From NCBI GenBank assembly GCA_902594235.1, contig CACJLJ010000004.1, forward strand, positions 1-43,268: a stretch of 43,268 nucleotides of DNA, read 5' to 3'. This document shows, piece by piece, positions 26,891-36,135 of the stretch. Each line of letters opens with the position of its first letter. Positions within the stretch are counted from its first letter, which is position 1. The translations under genes were made by a program, and so were the position numbers. The stretch comes from an uncultured Pelagibacteraceae bacterium (GTDB taxonomy: Bacteria > Pseudomonadota > Alphaproteobacteria > Pelagibacterales > Pelagibacteraceae). The notes beneath the pieces were generated by a model. It saw only the letters and a list, made by a program, of their open reading frames with translations. It did not search any database and had not been told where the DNA came from.

Positions 26891-27615
26891 ATTTTTTCCT
26901 TATTAAGTTTTAAAAAAACTTCTTCCATATTTTTACGTCCATGTTTTTTAATTAAATCTTTTGGTTTTCCATAGTCAATAATTAAACCTTTGTTCATCAT
27001 TAATACTGATGAGCATAACCTCTCAACTTCCGACATGTTATGAGATGCTAATACAATGGATGTTTTTCTTTCTTTTTGATACTTTTCCAAAAAACTTCTA
27101 ATATAATCACCAGTTTCAGGATCAAGAGAAGCAGTTGGTTCATCAAGAAGTAAAACTGATGGATCATTTATAATTGATTTAGCAAGGCTAACTCGATTTT
27201 TTTGTCCTGACGAAAGTTCTCCGGTTATTTTATTTAATAAATTACTTAATCTAAGTTGATCTGTTAAATAATCTATTTTTTTATCAAGGTATTTTATGTC
27301 GTATAGTCGTCCATATATTTCAAGATTTTGTCTAACAGTTAATTTTTTTGGCAACTCAACGTATGGCGAAATAAAATTTAATTTATCTAATATATCAACT
27401 CTTTCATTCTCAATTTCTTTACCATTAATTAAAACTTTACCATGAGATGGTTTTAACAAACCTAATATCATCCCAATTGTAGTTGTTTTTCCACAACCAT
27501 TTGGACCAAGTATTCCTATTATTTCATTTTCTTTTATTTTAAAAGATATGCCTCTTACAGCTTCTTTATTATTATATTTTTTTTTTAGATTTATTACTTC
27601 TAATGGATATATCAT
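26887..27615 (-). CDS. ABC-2 type exporter, ATP-binding subunit
   Basis: A 242-residue ABC ATPase with Walker A GPNGCGKTTTIG (about 36-47), signature LSSGQKNRVSLAKSI, Walker B VLLLDEPTASLDP and switch His in LASHNMSEVERL. It resembles the CcmA/NodI-type ATPases that pair with ABC-2 permeases. Its gene overlaps both the permease and tsaC by 4 nt, so all three are probably one transcript. Substrate unknown. Confidence 0.9.
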   Translation of the reverse strand: MIYPLEVINLKKKYNNKEAVRGISFKIKENEIIGILGPNGCGKTTTIGMILGLLKPSHGKVLINGKEIENERVDILDKLNFISPYVELPKKLTVRQNLEIYGRLYDIKYLDKKIDYLTDQLRLSNLLNKITGELSSGQKNRVSLAKSIINDPSVLLLDEPTASLDPETGDYIRSFLEKYQKERKTSIVLASHNMSEVERLCSSVLMMNKGLIIDYGKPKDLIKKHGRKNMEEVFLKLNKEKI

Positions 27616-28547
27616 TTGTATTTTGACGCTCTTTTTAATCTATCATTAATAGTTTTGCCTAATCCAAAATTTGATATCTTGCTTACTGCTATAGATTTAT
27701 ATCCATTTTTTTTTATTTTTCTTAGAGTAGAGTATAAATTTTTTGCAGCTTCTTTTAAATCACCACTTTTAGAAAGATAATAGAAATTTTTTTTATCTTG
27801 TTTTGTTTTTTTAATAACTATCAAAGCTTCATCTTTATCTACTTTTTTCTGATTAAGTCTAATTGGTATACCAGGTGAATAGTGTAATTTAAATTGACCT
27901 GGTGATGAAATACTTTGAGAATGAATTGAAATTTGTATATTTCTATTTAATATTCTTTTAATCTTTGAAATTTCTAATCCACCTAATCTTAATACTCTAG
28001 GTTTATTTCTAATGTCTATTATTGTCGATTCTAAACCTATTGAGGATCTACCTCCCTCTAGAATAAATTTAATTTTTTTTCCAAAATCTTCTTTAACATC
28101 ATTAGAGCATACTGCACTTACTTTTGAAGACAAATTTGCACTAGGAGCAGCTAAAGGGTATTTTAAGTTTTTCAATAATTTTTTAAAAATAGGGTGATTT
28201 GGAAATCGGACAGCTAAGTTATTTTTATTGTTTGTAACAAATTTTGAAATTCTAGATTTTTTATTTAGTTCTAATATAAATGTGATTGGACCAGGACAGA
28301 ATTTTTTATAAAGTTTAAAAAAATTCTCATTTAACTTACAATCTTTTTTAAGATTTTTGATGCTATAATAATGTACTATTAAAGGATTATATTTGGGTCT
28401 TTTTTTTAGTCTAAATATCTTTTTACATGCTTTATCAGAATATGCATTTCCAGCCAAACCATAAACAGTTTCAGTAGGTACTGCAATGCAATCGCTCTTA
28501 TCTAGTATTTTTTTTGCTTTTTTAATATTTGCAAGATTAATTTTCAT
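27612..28547 (-). CDS. tsaC: Threonylcarbamoyl-AMP synthase, Sua5 type
   Basis: Makes threonylcarbamoyl-AMP from threonine, bicarbonate and ATP for the t6A modification at position 37 of ANN-decoding tRNAs. The YrdC domain (about 1-200) has CIAVPTETVYGLAGNAYSD, RPKYNPLIVHY and AAPSANLSSKVS. The remaining 110 residues (GQFKLHYSPGIPIRL onward) are the extra C-terminal Sua5 domain, so this is the long form (311 residues). The ATG is only 20 nt from the divergent xseB start. Confidence 0.93.
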   Translation of the reverse strand: MKINLANIKKAKKILDKSDCIAVPTETVYGLAGNAYSDKACKKIFRLKKRPKYNPLIVHYYSIKNLKKDCKLNENFFKLYKKFCPGPITFILELNKKSRISKFVTNNKNNLAVRFPNHPIFKKLLKNLKYPLAAPSANLSSKVSAVCSNDVKEDFGKKIKFILEGGRSSIGLESTIIDIRNKPRVLRLGGLEISKIKRILNRNIQISIHSQSISSPGQFKLHYSPGIPIRLNQKKVDKDEALIVIKKTKQDKKNFYYLSKSGDLKEAAKNLYSTLRKIKKNGYKSIAVSKISNFGLGKTINDRLKRASKYK

Positions 28548-28567
28548 GTATTATTCCAGAGTAATAT

Positions 28568-28822
28568 ATGAAAGATAAAAATTTACCAAACAATTATAAT
28601 GCATTATCTCTTGAAGAGTTAACAAGGAAAGTAACTAAAATGATTGAGGAATTAGAAAATAAAAAAGATTTAGGTAGTTCTATAGAAAATTATCAAAATA
28701 TACTTAAACTTAATTCAATAATTGAGAAAAAATTTCAAACAAATATAAAAAGCATTAGCGAAAATACTATGGAAAAAATATTAAAAATTATATCAAAAAA
28801 GAATGCAAAAAAAATTAAATAA
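28568..28822 (+). CDS. xseB: Exodeoxyribonuclease VII small subunit
   Basis: An 84-residue helical, charged protein with the XseB pattern LSLEELTRKVTKMIEELENK followed by SSIENYQNILKLNSIIEKKF. Its position ahead of ispA and dxs is the classical xseB-ispA-dxs order. It overlaps ispA by 20 nt. The catalytic XseA partner is not in the window. The family is small and divergent, so position carries part of the call. Confidence 0.85.
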   Translation: MKDKNLPNNYNALSLEELTRKVTKMIEELENKKDLGSSIENYQNILKLNSIIEKKFQTNIKSISENTMEKILKIISKKNAKKIK

Positions 28823-29675
28823 AATTGCAAAAGATACAAATTCATTTCTTAAAAAATTTATTAATAGTCAAAAAAAATCAAATTTAATCATTCCTATGAA
28901 GTATGGCCTCTTTTCTGGTGGAAAAAAGATAAGATCAAAAATATTAATTGATGTTGGTTCATTGTTTAAAATAAATTACAAATCATTAATCATAATAGGT
29001 GCCGCAATTGAATGCATACACGCTTATTCTTTGATTCATGATGATCTCCCATGTATGGATAATGATAAAATAAGAAGAGGCAAACCATCCACACATATCA
29101 AATTCGGTGAGTCAACAGCTGTGCTAGCTGGAAATTCTCTTTTAACTATGGCATTTGAAATTTTAAGTTATTCAAAATTAAATTTAAATAAGGATATTAA
29201 GAATAATCTTATCAATAAAATTTCCCATTGCTCTGGTCATTTAGGTATCGCAGGAGGTCAATACTTAGATTTAGATTATGAAAATAAAAAAGTTTCAAAA
29301 AAAAAAATTATTGAAATGGAGATAAAAAAAACTGGTAAACTTTTTAGTTTTTGCTGTGTTGCTCCTTTAATTATTATGAAAAAAAACAAAAAAGATATTA
29401 AAATATTTGAAAATATAGGTGCTGAAATTGGTTTACTGTTTCAAGTTGCAGATGATTTGATTGATTATAGAGGTAACTCATTAATTGTGGGAAAAAAAAC
29501 AGGAAAGGATAAAAAAAAAGGTAAAGCAACTTTAATTAGTTTACTAGGTTATAAAAATACTATTAAATATGCTCAAAGTTTAATATTACAAATAAATAAA
29601 AAATTAAAAAAATATGGTTCAAAGTCAAAAAATCTTTCTGAAACTTTAAACTATATTTTAAATAGGAATAAATGA
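28803..29675 (+). CDS. ispA: Farnesyl/geranyl diphosphate synthase
   Basis: A 290-residue short-chain trans-prenyltransferase adding IPP to allylic diphosphates. First aspartate-rich motif [10 protein letters not shown] (the DDx4D form typical of bacterial FPP/GGPP synthases), second motif [12 protein letters not shown], and GGKKIRSK for IPP binding. Product length (C15 or C20) cannot be fixed by eye. It overlaps both xseB (20 nt) and dxs (4 nt). Confidence 0.94.
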   Translation: MQKKLNKIAKDTNSFLKKFINSQKKSNLIIPMKYGLFSGGKKIRSKILIDVGSLFKINYKSLIIIGAAIECIHAYSLIHDDLPCMDNDKIRRGKPSTHIKFGESTAVLAGNSLLTMAFEILSYSKLNLNKDIKNNLINKISHCSGHLGIAGGQYLDLDYENKKVSKKKIIEMEIKKTGKLFSFCCVAPLIIMKKNKKDIKIFENIGAEIGLLFQVADDLIDYRGNSLIVGKKTGKDKKKGKATLISLLGYKNTIKYAQSLILQINKKLKKYGSKSKNLSETLNYILNRNK

Positions 29676-31585
29676 AAAAAAATTATGAATATCTTGACAA
29701 AATAAATTTTCCCTCTGATCTAAAAAAATTACCAGAGTCAAAATTACAAAAATTAGCCGAAGAGGTAAGAGAGGAAATGATCGATGCAGTATCAATAACT
29801 GGAGGTCACTTAGGTGCAAGTTTAGGAGTTGTAGAACTGACAGTAGCTCTTCATTACATATTCAATACTCCCAAAGATAAATTAATTTGGGATGTTGGTC
29901 ATCAGTGTTATCCACATAAAATTCTTACTGGAAGAAAAGATAAAATTAGAACATTGAGACAAGGAGGGGGTCTTTCAGGTTTTACAAAAAGATTAGAGAG
30001 TGAATATGATCCATTTGGTGCAGCGCACAGTTCAACATCTATATCCTCTGCTCTGGGCATAGCAGAAGCTAATAAGCTTTCTAATAAATCTGATAATGTA
30101 ATTGCTGTTGTAGGAGACGGGGCAATTAGTGCTGGAATGGCTTATGAGGCAATGAATAATGCAGGAGCAGCTAAGACCAAAATGATTGTCATTTTAAATG
30201 ATAACGATATGTCAATAGCAAGACCAGTTGGCGCAATGGGTACTTACTTAGCTAAAATTTTTTCTGGGAAGATTTATTTTAGTTTAAGAGAAACAATAAA
30301 ATTAATAACTTCTGCTTTTTCAAAAAGATTTAGTGCAAAAGCTGGAAAAGCTGAGGATTTGTTAAGATCTGCAGTTACTGGTGGAACTTTATTTAGTTCA
30401 CTTGGTTTTTATTATATAGGTCCAATTGATGGTCATGATTTAAATTCACTTATTCCAATTTTAAAAAATGCAAGAGACACTAAACATGATGGTCCAATTT
30501 TAATTCATATTAAAACAAAAAAAGGCAAAGGTTATTCATTTGCTGAAGAGGCAAAAGATAATTATCATGGTGTTTCAAAATTTAATGTCAAAACTGGTGA
30601 ACAGATAAAAAATACGAGTACAAAACCTTCATATACAAAAGTTTTTGCTAACACTTTGATCGAACATGCTAAAAAAGATAGTAAAATAGTAGCAATAACA
30701 GCTGCAATGCCTGATGGAACTGGCCTAGATTTATTCCGAAAAGAATTCCCAGATAGAACTTTTGATGTGGGTATAGCTGAACAACATGCTGTTACTTTTG
30801 CAGCTGGTATGGCAACTGAAAATTATAAACCTTATGCAGCAATCTACTCGACATTTTTACAAAGAGCTTACGATCAGGTTGTACATGATGTAGCCATCCA
30901 AAGTTTGCCAGTTAGATTTGCAATTGATAGAGCAGGATTAGTTGGTGCTGATGGTCCCACGCATGCTGGAAGTTTTGATGTAACATATTTATCCACATTA
31001 CCAAATTTTATTGTTATGGCAGCAAGTGATGAGGCTGAACTTGTAAGAATGATAAATACTTCTACAGAAATAAATGATAGACCCTCCGCATTTAGATATC
31101 CAAGGGGAACTGGGATTGGAACGGTTTTACCAAGCATTAATGAAAAAATAGAGATTGGTAAATCAAAGATTATTAAAGAGGGAAAAAAATTAGCTATTTT
31201 AAATTTTGGCGCAAGACTAAAAGAAACTTTAATTGCTACTGAAAATTTAAAAAAAAAGGGTGTGGATGTAACAGTTGTCGATGCAAGATTTGCTAAACCC
31301 TTAGATGAAAACTTAATTTGGCAATTAGCAACTACTCATGAAGCAATTATGACGATTGAGGAGGGGTCTATAGGAGGCTTTGGTTCCCACGTAGTTGATT
31401 TCTTGTCAAAAAAAGGTCTTCTAGATAATGATCTTAAGTTTAGATCTCTGACATTACCTGATATTTTTATTGATCAAGATACTCCTGACAATATGTATAA
31501 AATTGCTAATTTAGACTCTGGTTCTATTGAGGAAAAAATTTTAGATTTACTTAATTCAAATATTATCTTACAGAAACAAAAATAA
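29672..31585 (+). CDS. dxs: 1-deoxy-D-xylulose-5-phosphate synthase
   Basis: The first enzyme of the MEP isoprenoid pathway, condensing pyruvate and glyceraldehyde 3-phosphate; its product also feeds the thiazole of thiamine. 637 residues with [18 protein letters not shown]/Mg motif [35 protein letters not shown] and a transketolase C-terminal domain. Ends 6 nt from the stop of convergent aroC. Confidence 0.98.
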   Translation: MKKNYEYLDKINFPSDLKKLPESKLQKLAEEVREEMIDAVSITGGHLGASLGVVELTVALHYIFNTPKDKLIWDVGHQCYPHKILTGRKDKIRTLRQGGGLSGFTKRLESEYDPFGAAHSSTSISSALGIAEANKLSNKSDNVIAVVGDGAISAGMAYEAMNNAGAAKTKMIVILNDNDMSIARPVGAMGTYLAKIFSGKIYFSLRETIKLITSAFSKRFSAKAGKAEDLLRSAVTGGTLFSSLGFYYIGPIDGHDLNSLIPILKNARDTKHDGPILIHIKTKKGKGYSFAEEAKDNYHGVSKFNVKTGEQIKNTSTKPSYTKVFANTLIEHAKKDSKIVAITAAMPDGTGLDLFRKEFPDRTFDVGIAEQHAVTFAAGMATENYKPYAAIYSTFLQRAYDQVVHDVAIQSLPVRFAIDRAGLVGADGPTHAGSFDVTYLSTLPNFIVMAASDEAELVRMINTSTEINDRPSAFRYPRGTGIGTVLPSINEKIEIGKSKIIKEGKKLAILNFGARLKETLIATENLKKKGVDVTVVDARFAKPLDENLIWQLATTHEAIMTIEEGSIGGFGSHVVDFLSKKGLLDNDLKFRSLTLPDIFIDQDTPDNMYKIANLDSGSIEEKILDLLNSNIILQKQK

Positions 31586-31591
31586 CTGTAT

Positions 31592-32674
31592 TTATTTACA
31601 TTGGGCTTTGTTCAATAAATAATGGTCTAATAAAACACATGACATCATTGCCTCTCCCACTGGTACAGCTCTAATTCCAACACAAGGATCATGTCTTCCT
31701 TTAACTGATATAGTTGTATTTTTTCCAAATTTATTTATTGTTTTTCTACTTTTTAAAATTGATGATGTTGGTTTAACTGCAAATGATACTATAATTTGTT
31801 GTCCAGAGGATATACCTCCAAGTATACCCCCTGCATTATTTGATTTAAACCTTAATTTATTTTTATTTTGTGAAATTTCATCTGAATTTTCTTCACCAGA
31901 TAATCTAGCTGAATTCATACCCGATCCAATATTCACTCCTTTAACAGCGTTAATACTCATCATCGCTGAAGCAATGTCAGCATCTAATTTTGAGTATATA
32001 GGAGCTCCCAAACCTGGAGGAATACCATTTGCTCTTATCTCTATTACAGCTCCACAAGACGAGCCAGCTTTTCTTACGCTTAACAAATATTTTTCCCATA
32101 AACTAATTGTTGATTTATCTGGACAAAAAAAAGGATTTTTATAAATTATCTTATCATTCCACTTTTTTGTATCACAACCAAGTATACCCAATTGTGTAAC
32201 TGCACCTACAATCTTAAATTTGTTTCCTAATTTATTAGTTAAAACTTTTTTTGCTATAGCTCCGGCTGCAACTCTTGCAGCAGTTTCTCTTGCCGAAGAT
32301 CTGCCGCCACCTCTATAATCTCTTATTCCATATTTTTTGAAATAGGTAAAATCTGCGTGTCCAGGTCTAAATTTATTTTTTATGTCATTGTAATCCTTTG
32401 AACGAATATCTTCATTGTAAATTATTAACGAGATAGGAGTTCCAGTGGTTTTTCCCTCAAAAATTCCTGATAAAATATGAACTCTATCTTTTTCTTTTCT
32501 TTGAGTGGTATATTTTGATTGTCCAGGTCTTCTTTTATCTAACTCTTTTTGAATATCTTGCTCTTTCAATGCTATTAGAGGTGGACAACCGTCAATAATA
32601 CAGCCAATAGCAGGCCCGTGAGACTCGCCCCAAGTAGTGAATCGAAAAACCTTTCCAAAAGTATTAAATGACAT
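31592..32674 (-). CDS. aroC: Chorismate synthase
   Basis: A 360-residue FMN-dependent enzyme converting EPSP to chorismate, the last step of the shikimate pathway. Signatures: [20 protein letters not shown] at the N-terminus, [20 protein letters not shown] in the centre and [19 protein letters not shown] near the C-terminus. Divergent from pdxH with a 33-nt gap and convergent with dxs. Confidence 0.98.
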   Translation of the reverse strand: MSFNTFGKVFRFTTWGESHGPAIGCIIDGCPPLIALKEQDIQKELDKRRPGQSKYTTQRKEKDRVHILSGIFEGKTTGTPISLIIYNEDIRSKDYNDIKNKFRPGHADFTYFKKYGIRDYRGGGRSSARETAARVAAGAIAKKVLTNKLGNKFKIVGAVTQLGILGCDTKKWNDKIIYKNPFFCPDKSTISLWEKYLLSVRKAGSSCGAVIEIRANGIPPGLGAPIYSKLDADIASAMMSINAVKGVNIGSGMNSARLSGEENSDEISQNKNKLRFKSNNAGGILGGISSGQQIIVSFAVKPTSSILKSRKTINKFGKNTTISVKGRHDPCVGIRAVPVGEAMMSCVLLDHYLLNKAQCK

Positions 32675-32707
32675 TATTTATATTGTATAGATTATTTTGT
32701 TAAAATT

Positions 32708-33334
32708 ATGAATCAAAAAAACTCACTTGGCCTCAATAAATGCTTTTTAGATCTTAATAATCCTTTTGAATTATTTGGTAAATGGTTTGAAGAAGCTAAA
32801 ATGAAAGAAATCAATGATCCTAATGCTGTGGCTTTAGGTACTGCTAGTAAAGAAGGGGTCCCATCAGTAAGAATGGTATTGCTTAAAAGTTATGATAAAA
32901 ATGGATTTATTTTTTACACAAATTTAAATAGCCAAAAAGGAAGTGAAATTAAAGAAAATCCAAATGCAACAATGTGCTTTCACTGGAAAAGTCTATTGCG
33001 ACAGATAAGAATAGTTGGAAATTTAAATCAAGTTGATGATAAGGTTGCAGATGAATATTACAACTCTAGGGCTTATGAAAGTAGAATTGGAGCTTGGGCT
33101 TCTAATCAAAGTAGTATTTTAAAAAGTAGGGATGAACTTTTAAATTCTATAGATGATTACAAAAAAAAATTTAAAGATAAAAACAATGTCCCAAGGCCAA
33201 ATTATTGGTCAGGATGGAATTTAAAACCATCTAGTATTGAATTTTGGCTTGATGGCGATAACAGAATACATGAGAGATTGAAATATTATCTAGATGAAAA
33301 AAATCAATGGAGCAGAAGTCTTTTAAGTCCTTAA
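32708..33334 (+). CDS. pdxH: Pyridoxamine 5'-phosphate oxidase
   Basis: A 208-residue FMN enzyme oxidising pyridoxine or pyridoxamine phosphate to pyridoxal phosphate. Family segments: DPNAVALGTASKEGVPSVRM, GFIFYTNLNSQKGSEI, CFHWKSLLRQIRIVG, and the C-terminal NYWSGWNLKPSSIEFW with RIHERLKY. Full length. Its stop and the stop of the convergent prenyl synthase gene share a TTAA. Confidence 0.96.
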   Translation: MNQKNSLGLNKCFLDLNNPFELFGKWFEEAKMKEINDPNAVALGTASKEGVPSVRMVLLKSYDKNGFIFYTNLNSQKGSEIKENPNATMCFHWKSLLRQIRIVGNLNQVDDKVADEYYNSRAYESRIGAWASNQSSILKSRDELLNSIDDYKKKFKDKNNVPRPNYWSGWNLKPSSIEFWLDGDNRIHERLKYYLDEKNQWSRSLLSP

Positions 33335-34344
33335 AAGTTTCTTGATAAACTAAAAGAAGTTAAATTTTCAAGAATATATTTTTCTTCACAATCTTTAAAT
33401 ACTGATAATGAGTTGGATGCTAGATTTATATAATGGTAAGCTTTTTGATAACATCCTTTAATAATTTCATATTTTTTAATTAAAGATAAAGTGTTTTCAA
33501 AATCAATCTCATTTCTTTGTTCTTTTAAAAGAACTTTTTTAAGACTATCTTTTTCTTTTGCATTAGCTTTTTGAAATAATAAAATTATTGGTAGTGTTAT
33601 CTTTCCTTCATAAAAATCTTGTCCAATTTTTTTACCAAATAATTTTAACTCTGAATTATAGTCCAAAGTATCATCAGCAATTTGAAAAGTTAAGCCTAAA
33701 TTTCTTCCATAAAACTCTAAAGCTTCTTTTTCTTTAGTTTTCATATCAGATAAAATTGCACCAACTTTTGTTGCGGCAGCAAACAATTCAGCAGTTTTTG
33801 CAGAGATAATTCTTAAATATGTTTCCTCCAACATATCTACCTCTCCCTTATGCTGAAGTTGCAAAATTTCTCCCTGAGCAATTTTTGAAGAAGTTGAAGA
33901 CAATAATTTTAATACCTCTATATTTCCATCTTCCACCATCATTTCAAAACATCTACTTAATAAATAGTCTCCAACCAACACTGAAGAATGATTGTCCCAG
34001 ATTTTATTTAATGTTTTTTTTCCTCTTCTCACGGAGCCATTATCTATAACATCATCATGCATTAGAGTAGCAGCATGAATTAATTCTACACAAGCTGCCA
34101 AATTTATGTCTCTAGCACCTTTAGAATAACCACACAATTTTGCCGAACCCAAAGTTAATAACGCTCTTAATCTTTTGCCGCCAGTATCTAAATGGTAATC
34201 AGTCATTTTTTGAACAAGCTCAACATTACTAACAAGTTTTGACCTTATTTTATCCTCTACTAATATTAACTTATCCTCAACCGAATTTTTTAATTGAAAA
34301 TAAGAATTATTTATTTGATTTTTTAATTGAATTACGCTTCCCAT
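33331..34344 (-). CDS. ispB: Long-chain polyprenyl diphosphate synthase
   Basis: A 337-residue trans-prenyl synthase of the octa-/decaprenyl group that makes the ubiquinone side chain. First motif LMHDDVIDNGSVRRG has the DDxxD form, second motif FQIADDTLDYNSE; GGKRLRALL binds IPP. It is clearly separate from the short-chain ispA at 28803. Product length is not determined. Divergent from the S49 peptidase gene over a 112-nt region with good promoter candidates. Confidence 0.93.
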   Translation of the reverse strand: MGSVIQLKNQINNSYFQLKNSVEDKLILVEDKIRSKLVSNVELVQKMTDYHLDTGGKRLRALLTLGSAKLCGYSKGARDINLAACVELIHAATLMHDDVIDNGSVRRGKKTLNKIWDNHSSVLVGDYLLSRCFEMMVEDGNIEVLKLLSSTSSKIAQGEILQLQHKGEVDMLEETYLRIISAKTAELFAAATKVGAILSDMKTKEKEALEFYGRNLGLTFQIADDTLDYNSELKLFGKKIGQDFYEGKITLPIILLFQKANAKEKDSLKKVLLKEQRNEIDFENTLSLIKKYEIIKGCYQKAYHYINLASNSLSVFKDCEEKYILENLTSFSLSRNF

Positions 34345-34360
34345 TTTTTAGCAAGTTAGT

Positions 34361-34388
34361 ATAATAAGTTTCTATTGATACTTATCAA
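34361..34388 (-). promoter_or_regulatory. Candidate promoter for ispB
   Basis: On the minus strand TTGATA (34388-34383) and TATTAT (34366-34361) are 16 nt apart, close to the sigma-70 consensus, with transcription starting near 34354, about 10 nt before the ispB ATG. The -35 lies inside the palindrome at 34374-34389. Confidence 0.45.
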
Positions 34389-34389
34389 T
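34374..34389. repeat. Perfect inverted repeat, possible operator
   Basis: ATTGATA and TATCAAT are exact inverted repeats separated by CT. The element sits between the ispB and S49-peptidase genes, covers the -35 of the ispB promoter candidate and touches the -35 of the opposite one. A dimeric repressor site would look like this; no known regulator is assigned. Confidence 0.4.
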
Positions 34390-34416
34390 TGACGCACCTA
34401 AAACTTCAATTATAAG
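34389..34416 (+). promoter_or_regulatory. Candidate promoter for the S49-glyQ-glyS-ppdK operon
   Basis: TTGACG (34389-34394) and TATAAG (34411-34416) are 16 nt apart, 5 of 6 and 4 of 6 matches to the sigma-70 consensus. Transcription would start near 34423, leaving a leader of about 34 nt before the ATG at 34457. Confidence 0.55.
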
Positions 34417-34456
34417 GTGTCTTTATATTCATACAAAAATTCTATAAAGAATAATT

Positions 34457-35263
34457 ATGTTCTCTCTTTTTAAAAAGAAAAAAATTGTTCCTCATATAAG
34501 GTTAAATGGTGTTATTGGAAATGTTGGAAAATTTAAGCAAGGAATCGATTTTTCTGGGCAAGAAGAGATTATTTTAAAGGCTTTTTCTGTTAAAAAAGCC
34601 CCATGTATTGCAATCACTATTAATTCTCCTGGAGGCTCTCCTGTTCAGTCTCATTTAATTTATAATTTTATAAGACAACAAGCAAAAAAAAATAAAAAAA
34701 AAGTATTAGTCTTTGCAGAAGATGTAGCAGCGTCTGGTGGTTATTTAATTGCATGTGCTGGCGACGAGATTTATGCAAACTCTAGCTCAATAATAGGCTC
34801 AATTGGTGTTATTTATTCTTCTTTTGGTTTTACAGAGTTAATAAAAAAGATCGGTATTGAAAGAAGAGTTCACACTGCTGGAAAAAATAAAAGTACATTA
34901 GATCCTTTTCTGGAGGAAAAAAAAGAGGATATTGAAAGATTAAAAAATATACAATTAGATTTACATAAAGATTTTATAAATGTTGTTGAAAAAAGTAGAG
35001 GTTCAAAATTAAAAAAATCTGAGGTAGAATTATTTTCTGGAGAATTTTGGTCTGGTAGCAAGGCTAAGGATCTTGGATTGGTTGATGAAATAGGTGATGC
35101 TAATCAAATTTTAAAAGAAAAATTTGGTGATGATGTTGTAATCAAAAAGTTTGAAAAACAAAAAAGCTGGTTAAGTAAAAAATTATCCTCATCAAATGAT
35201 CACATAGATCAATTAGGAAATATATTGGAAGAAAAATCTGTCTGGCAAAAGTATGGGCTTTAA
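34457..35263 (+). CDS. S49 family peptidase (SppA/SohB-like)
   Basis: A 268-residue serine protease of the signal-peptide peptidase A group. The nucleophile is Ser93 in [19 protein letters not shown], preceded by [13 protein letters not shown]; the general base is expected at Lys145 in [11 protein letters not shown], 52 residues later, the same spacing as Ser147/Lys199 in B. subtilis SppA. No N-terminal membrane anchor is visible (MFSLFKKKK), so it may be cytosolic or peripheral. It overlaps glyQ by 11 nt; the same pairing occurs in other alphaproteobacteria. Confidence 0.9.
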   Translation: MFSLFKKKKIVPHIRLNGVIGNVGKFKQGIDFSGQEEIILKAFSVKKAPCIAITINSPGGSPVQSHLIYNFIRQQAKKNKKKVLVFAEDVAASGGYLIACAGDEIYANSSSIIGSIGVIYSSFGFTELIKKIGIERRVHTAGKNKSTLDPFLEEKKEDIERLKNIQLDLHKDFINVVEKSRGSKLKKSEVELFSGEFWSGSKAKDLGLVDEIGDANQILKEKFGDDVVIKKFEKQKSWLSKKLSSSNDHIDQLGNILEEKSVWQKYGL

Positions 35264-36134
35264 AAAAAATAAAAAAAGACTCAGGTTTCAAACTTTTCAA
35301 GATACTATTCTTAATTTACAAAAGTTTTGGAGTAAGCAAGGTTGTGTAATTTTGCAACCCTATGATATGGAAGTTGGAGCTGGAACTTTTCATCCAGCAA
35401 CAACTCTTAGATCTTTAGGGCCAAAACCTTGGAAGGCTGCCTATGTTCAGCCATCAAGGAGACCAACTGACGGGAGGTATGGAGATAATCCAAATAGGCT
35501 TCAACATTATTATCAATTTCAGGTTATTATAAAACCCTCTCCATCAAATATAAAAAAACTTTATTTAAAAAGTTTATTAACAATTGGTATTAATCACAAT
35601 GATCATGATATTAGATTTGTGGAGGATGATTGGGAAAGCCCAACACTTGGTGCCGCTGGACTAGGATGGGAAGTTTGGTGTGATGGTATGGAAATTACTC
35701 AATTCACTTATTTTCAACAGATGGCAGGATTTGAATGTAAACCGGTTTCAGTTGAAATAACTTATGGCTTAGAAAGAATATGCATGTTCACTCAACAGAA
35801 AAAAAATGTATATGATTTAATTTGGAATGACGACGGTATAGATTATAGACATGTTTTTTATCAAGCTGAAAAAGAGTTTTCGGCATATAATTTTGAATAT
35901 GCTAATACTGAAAATCTTTTTAAAATTTTTGATATGTTTGAAAATGAAGCAAGATCATTAATTGAAAAAAAAATATCTTTACCAGCATATGATCAATGCC
36001 TTAAAGCAAGTCATATTTTTAATATCTTAGATGCTCGTGGAGTTATAAGTGTTGCACAAAGAGCTGAGTATATAGGTAGAATAAGAGAAATAACAAAATC
36101 AGCTGCTGCAATTTGGGTTAATACACAAATATAA
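35253..36134 (+). CDS. glyQ: Glycyl-tRNA synthetase alpha chain
   Basis: A 293-residue catalytic alpha chain of the tetrameric bacterial GlyRS, charging tRNA-Gly. Family segments: [59 protein letters not shown] and the motif-3-like EITYGLERI. It starts inside the end of the peptidase gene and is followed 1 nt later by glyS. Confidence 0.98.
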   Translation: MGFKKNKKRLRFQTFQDTILNLQKFWSKQGCVILQPYDMEVGAGTFHPATTLRSLGPKPWKAAYVQPSRRPTDGRYGDNPNRLQHYYQFQVIIKPSPSNIKKLYLKSLLTIGINHNDHDIRFVEDDWESPTLGAAGLGWEVWCDGMEITQFTYFQQMAGFECKPVSVEITYGLERICMFTQQKKNVYDLIWNDDGIDYRHVFYQAEKEFSAYNFEYANTENLFKIFDMFENEARSLIEKKISLPAYDQCLKASHIFNILDARGVISVAQRAEYIGRIREITKSAAAIWVNTQI

Positions 36135-36135
36135 A

